Program-made: the position numbers and the translations under genes | Assembly (NCBI RefSeq): GCF_017355205.1 | Contig: NZ_JADIJK010000007.1 | Span: 62,001-126,000 of the forward strand | Direction: 5' to 3' | Source of the DNA: Bacillus sp. SD088 | GTDB lineage: Bacteria > Bacillota > Bacilli > Bacillales > Bacillaceae_C | Length of the DNA stretch: 64,000 nucleotides | Notes under the pieces: generated by a model | Seen by the model: only the letters and a program-made list of their open reading frames with translations | The model's database searches: none | What the model was told of the DNA's origin: nothing | In this document: piece after piece, positions 60,244 to 64,000 of the stretch | Layout: every line of letters starts with the position of its first letter | Position numbering within the stretch: position 1 is the first letter of the stretch

Positions 60244-61584
60244 TTAATACTGCTTCAAATACTGTTCTCTCTCCCATGGATGGACTTGAGTTCGGAACAT
60301 ATCCCATTCGATCTCTTTTGCTTCGATGAAATTTTCATAAATATGACTGCCTAAACCAGCTTTTATGATTTCACTTTGTTTTAGTTGATCCAAGGCCTCT
60401 GATAAATTAGCTGGTAAATCAACGACCCCTTCTTCACTTCTTTCTTTTTTATTCATGACATAAATGTTTTTATCTACAGCATGAGGTGGTGTTAATTTGG
60501 CCTCAATGCCACTTAAACCAGCTTTAAGAAGAACAGCCATGGCTAGATATGGATTCGCACTTGGGTCTACGCTTCTTACCTCAATTCGCGTGCTAAGACC
60601 ACGAGAGGAAGGGATGCGAACAAGCGGACTTCTATTTTGCGCTGACCAAGCAATATAGCAAGGTGCTTCAAACCCAGGGACCAAGCGTTTATAAGAATTG
60701 ATCGTTGGATTCGTAATCGCCGTAAAGCCTGGTGCATGTTTAATAATTCCTGCCAAGAAATGATAGGCTGTTTCACTCATTTGTAGTTCCCCATTTTTAT
60801 CATAGAAAACATTTTCCCCATCATCAAATAATGATAAATTAAAATGCATTCCCGATCCTGCAACCCCATAAAGTGGCTTTGGCATGAAAGTCGCGTGAAG
60901 TCCATGCTTTCTTGCCATTGTTTTGACAACCAGTTTAAAAGTTTGGATTTGATCACAAGCCGTGATCGCATCAGCATATTTAAAATCAATTTCATGTTGC
61001 CCTGGAGCTTCTTCATGATGAGAAGCCTCAATTTCAAACCCTAATTCTTCTAATTCTAATACGATGTCGCGGCGACAATTCTCCCCAAGATCAGTAGGAG
61101 CTAAGTCAAAATAACCGCCATGGTCATTTAATTCTAGTGTTGGCTCCCCATTGTCATCTAATTTAAATAGGAAAAATTCAGGCTCAGGTCCTAAATTGAA
61201 ATTAGTAAATCCATACTGTTCCATTTCTTTTAATACTCTTTTTAAATTACTTCGTGGATCCCCGGCAAAAGGCTCCAGATTGGAATTGTACACATCACAA
61301 ATTAATCGAGCAACTTTGCCTTTACTTGCAGACCATGGGAATACAACCCAAGTATCTAAGTCGGGATATAAATACATATCTGACTCCTCAATTCTGACAA
61401 ACCCTTCGATCGAGGAACCATCGAACATCATTTTATTATCCAACGCCTTCTCCAATTGAGTAATTGGAATTTCAACATTTTTTACCGTGCCGAGAATATC
61501 CGTAAATTGCAACCTTACAAATGTAACATTTTGTTCTTTTGCTAACCGCGCAATGTCTTCTTTGGTATACCTACATCTACCCAT
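60244..61584 (-). CDS. glnA: Glutamine synthetase, type I
   Basis: Makes glutamine from glutamate, ammonia and ATP. 446 residues, GSI-alpha of Gram-positive bacteria: [77 protein letters not shown], and the glutamate flap [10 protein letters not shown]. No adenylylation-type tyrosine loop is expected in this subtype. The ribosome binding site GGGAGG lies 14 bases from the ATG, rather far. In B. subtilis the order is hflX-ynbB-glnR-glnA; here the 132-base space before glnA holds no glnR, and no TGTNA-N7-TNACA operator is visible. Confidence 0.96.
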   Translation of the reverse strand: MGRCRYTKEDIARLAKEQNVTFVRLQFTDILGTVKNVEIPITQLEKALDNKMMFDGSSIEGFVRIEESDMYLYPDLDTWVVFPWSASKGKVARLICDVYNSNLEPFAGDPRSNLKRVLKEMEQYGFTNFNLGPEPEFFLFKLDDNGEPTLELNDHGGYFDLAPTDLGENCRRDIVLELEELGFEIEASHHEEAPGQHEIDFKYADAITACDQIQTFKLVVKTMARKHGLHATFMPKPLYGVAGSGMHFNLSLFDDGENVFYDKNGELQMSETAYHFLAGIIKHAPGFTAITNPTINSYKRLVPGFEAPCYIAWSAQNRSPLVRIPSSRGLSTRIEVRSVDPSANPYLAMAVLLKAGLSGIEAKLTPPHAVDKNIYVMNKKERSEEGVVDLPANLSEALDQLKQSEIIKAGLGSHIYENFIEAKEIEWDMFRTQVHPWEREQYLKQY

Positions 61585-61716
61585 ATTAATCTAAATATCC
61601 TCCCGTAATTTCAAAGTTGCATATTCCTATTCTCTTATTTACTTATATGCACCTAAGATTTTATAAAATTTCCCCTAAAAAATAAAGGATAAATTTATCT
61701 ACCTATTTATATTCAC

Positions 61717-62970
61717 TTATCTTATATCGATTAAACCTTTTTCTAGTAAACAATTTAACGCTTTTGTTACAGCTATTTTTACATGGGCATATGTTAATCC
61801 CCCTTGAATATAAGCTATGTAAGGGGGCCTAATAGGACCATCAGCAGATAGCTCGATACTTGCCCCTTGAATAAAGGTCCCAGCAGCCATGATCACTTCA
61901 TGCTCATAACCAGGCATTGGACTTGGATAAGGTGTGACAAAGGAATCGACAGGAGAGGCCGCCTGGATTTCTTGACAAAATGCGATCATCATTTCTTTAT
62001 GATTGAATTGGACAGATTGGATTAAATCTGTTCGCTCGGCATTCCATTTCGGTGATGTTTGTAGGCCAGCCTTTTCCAGTAAAGCTGATGTAAAAACAGC
62101 TCCTTTTAACGCTTGACCTGTAATATGAGGAGCCAAAAAGAAACCCTGATACATTTCAAGTAAACTATAGAGAGAAGCCCCTGCCTCTCGTCCAATGCCC
62201 GGTGAGGTCATTCGATAAGCACACATCTCAACAAATTGTGTCTTTCCCACTATATAACCGCCTGTTTTTACAATGCCGCCTCCGGGGTTCTTGATTAAAG
62301 AGCCTGCCATTAAATCTGCCCCAACATGACAAGGTTCAAATTCTTCAACAAATTCACCATAGCAATTATCCACAAATACAATCAAGTCTGATTTTATTTC
62401 TTTTACAAACTCAATCATCGTCTTAATTTCCGATATGGTAAATGAAGGTCGATCACCATATCCTTTAGAACGCTGAATGCCAATCATCTTTGTGTTTGGT
62501 TTAATCGCATATCGTATCGCCTCATAATCAACAGAACCATCTTCACATAAATCTACACAATTATAGCTAACATTATATTCCTTTAACGAGCCATTGTCAT
62601 GCCCTCTTAAACCAACTACCTCTTCCAGGGTATCATAGGGCTTTCCAGTCATATATAATAATTCATCACCTGGTCTGAGCATCGCAAATAGCGAAATAGA
62701 AATAGCATGTGTTCCAGAAATAATCTGCGGACGAACCAATGCCGCTTCTCCGCCAAACACATCAGCGTACACAGCTTCTAACACTTCTCGCCCCATATCA
62801 CCATACCCGTATCCGGTAGAAGGAGTAAAATGTATTTCGCTGACCCGATGTTTCTGAAAGCTTTCCAACACTCGTTGTTGGTTTACCTCAATCACCTGAT
62901 CAATTTTTCTATGGATTGGTAAAATTTGTTCTTCAATATTTTCAATCATCTGCTTCAGTACTACATTCAT
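61717..62970 (-). CDS. ynbB: YnbB family PLP-dependent protein (methionine gamma-lyase-like)
   Basis: 417 residues of the aluminium-resistance/methionine gamma-lyase-like family, PLP fold type I. Motifs: FTPSTGYGYGDMGREVLEAV, VRPQIISGTHAISISLFAML, FVDNCYGEFVEEFEP, and the PLP lysine region AGSLIKNPGGGIVKTGGYIV. Substrate unknown. It follows hflX by 17 bases as in B. subtilis, where glnR-glnA come next. Confidence 0.9.
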   Translation of the reverse strand: MNVVLKQMIENIEEQILPIHRKIDQVIEVNQQRVLESFQKHRVSEIHFTPSTGYGYGDMGREVLEAVYADVFGGEAALVRPQIISGTHAISISLFAMLRPGDELLYMTGKPYDTLEEVVGLRGHDNGSLKEYNVSYNCVDLCEDGSVDYEAIRYAIKPNTKMIGIQRSKGYGDRPSFTISEIKTMIEFVKEIKSDLIVFVDNCYGEFVEEFEPCHVGADLMAGSLIKNPGGGIVKTGGYIVGKTQFVEMCAYRMTSPGIGREAGASLYSLLEMYQGFFLAPHITGQALKGAVFTSALLEKAGLQTSPKWNAERTDLIQSVQFNHKEMMIAFCQEIQAASPVDSFVTPYPSPMPGYEHEVIMAAGTFIQGASIELSADGPIRPPYIAYIQGGLTYAHVKIAVTKALNCLLEKGLIDIR

Positions 62971-62987
62971 TCTCTCTCTAACTCCCT

Positions 62988-64000
62988 TTAATCTCCGTAT
63001 AATTCCAACGCCGCCTTAACGGGATGATCTTCCAGCACATATCCTTTACATTTATAGGATTGTTCCTCTTCTAAAAACTTAAATTCTCGTAATATGGTGT
63101 CGTTTTTCAAAACGGACAAAAGTCTTCCTTCATTTGACGGAACGATGACTTGATAATAATCCATATTTTCGGTGGCCATTTTTTCAATGATTTGTTTTAA
63201 TTTTTGACGGTCACTATCATTCAAAGCACTCATAATTAAATGCTCACCTGTTTGAGGGACAAACTCTTGGGTAATTTGATCCGATTTATTATAAACGGTT
63301 AATTGGGGCAAATGATCCATTTCTAACTCTTTTAATAAATGCTGGACAGTATGCTCATGATTTTCATAATCAGGGTTTGAACTGTCTACTACATGAAGTA
63401 AAAGATCGGCATCTCGCACTTCCTCTAGGGTTGAACGAAACGCAGCAATTAACGTTGTGGGAAGATCTTGGATAAATCCCACTGTGTCCGTAAGAATCGC
63501 GCTATAGCCAATAGGCAGGACCAATTTTCTTGTTAAGGGATCAAGGGTTGCAAATAATTGATTTTCTTCAAATGCCTGTGCAGTGGATAATCTATTGAAT
63601 AACGTGGATTTCCCTGCATTTGTATAGCCAACAAGGGCAATTTGAAAGGCTCGATTACGTCGTCTTCTCTCACGATAACGTTCACGATGATGAACGACAA
63701 CTTGTAATTGCTTTTTTATCTCATCAATTCTACGACGAATATGCCGTCTGTCTGACTCTAGCTTCGTTTCACCTGGTCCCCTTGTTCCTATTCCGCCACC
63801 TAAGCGTGAGAGAAGAATACCCTGTCCTGCTAATCTTGGTAAAAGATATTGAAGTTGGGCAAGCTCAACTTGTAATTTCCCTTCTTTCGAACGGGCTCGT
63901 TGTGCAAAGATATCCAATATTAATTGGGGACGATCTAACACTTTTGCCATAAGTTTTTCTTGGAGATTTCGTTGCTGACTTGGAGAAAGCTCATCATTAA
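62988..64000 (-). CDS. hflX: GTPase HflX (5' end outside window)
   Basis: Ribosome-associated GTPase that splits stalled ribosomes under stress. The frame continues beyond the ATG at 63950 to the window edge ([20 protein letters not shown] reads as HflX N-terminal domain), so the gene is partial. Seen here: [40 protein letters not shown], the G domain with [15 protein letters not shown] (G1), LTDTVGF (G3), NKSD (G4), and a C-terminal domain. Cotranscribed with ynbB. Confidence 0.93.
   Translation of the reverse strand, partial: NDELSPSQQRNLQEKLMAKVLDRPQLILDIFAQRARSKEGKLQVELAQLQYLLPRLAGQGILLSRLGGGIGTRGPGETKLESDRRHIRRRIDEIKKQLQVVVHHRERYRERRRRNRAFQIALVGYTNAGKSTLFNRLSTAQAFEENQLFATLDPLTRKLVLPIGYSAILTDTVGFIQDLPTTLIAAFRSTLEEVRDADLLLHVVDSSNPDYENHEHTVQHLLKELEMDHLPQLTVYNKSDQITQEFVPQTGEHLIMSALNDSDRQKLKQIIEKMATENMDYYQVIVPSNEGRLLSVLKNDTILREFKFLEEEQSYKCKGYVLEDHPVKAALELYGD

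Overview
The window comes from the chromosome of a low-GC, endospore-forming member of the Bacillaceae. The evidence is the set of spore genes (tlp, sspN, spoIIP, sirA, a cotD-like gene), Bacillus-type GGAGG ribosome binding sites, Bacillus-type LexA boxes, and gene order. The order lexA-yneA-yneB-ynzC-tkt-sirA-yneF ... ccdA ... yneK ... acnA ... tlp-sspN ... yneP-yneQ-yneR ... plsY ... parE-parC follows the B. subtilis lexA-to-parC region. I recognise no rRNA, tRNA, CRISPR array or intact insertion sequence.

Layout. 0-2 kb: ilvD. 2-17.7 kb is an accessory zone of unstable content: a TetR regulator with a perfect operator, a fused pair of broken genes (alpha/beta hydrolase and large catalase), an SOS-driven uvrX-yolD pair, a streptogramin resistance pair vgb-vat in which vgb has a nonsense codon, a BceB-type remnant, cell wall enzymes, a second decayed TetR/hydrolase locus, and a LAGLIDADG endonuclease behind an SOS-like promoter followed by a tandem ribbon-helix-helix-like protein. 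17.8-27.2 kb (minus) is a complete arginine operon argCJBD-carAB-argF with ARG-box-like sites. 27.5-32 kb: topoisomerase IV (parEC). 32-49 kb: membrane lipid, aconitase, spore, cell wall, thiol-redox and folate genes, with a ZTP riboswitch before folD. 49.5-53.7 kb: tkt, ynzC, yneB, yneA and divergent lexA. 53.9-64 kb: spoIIP, ppc, cotD-like, HIT protein, glnA, ynbB and hflX, the last cut by the window edge.

Connections. The SOS response links lexA, yneA-yneB, uvrX-yolD, probably parEC, and possibly the endonuclease gene. Nitrogen and arginine metabolism link glnA and the arginine operon. The arginine-specific CarA has lost its catalytic cysteine (Gly235, with Asp322 in place of the triad Glu), so this carbamoyl-phosphate synthase probably uses free ammonia rather than glutamine. 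glnA sits next to ynbB and hflX without the usual glnR.

The most interesting non-coding material is a family of modular repeats (five copies). They share scaffold sequence but carry different, internally complementary hairpins at the same place, and four of the five begin within about 10 bases of a stop codon. There is also a highly structured element of about 200 nt at 43.4-43.6 kb with several nested and long-range pairings. All functional calls rest on reading the sequence and on family knowledge; no searches were run.
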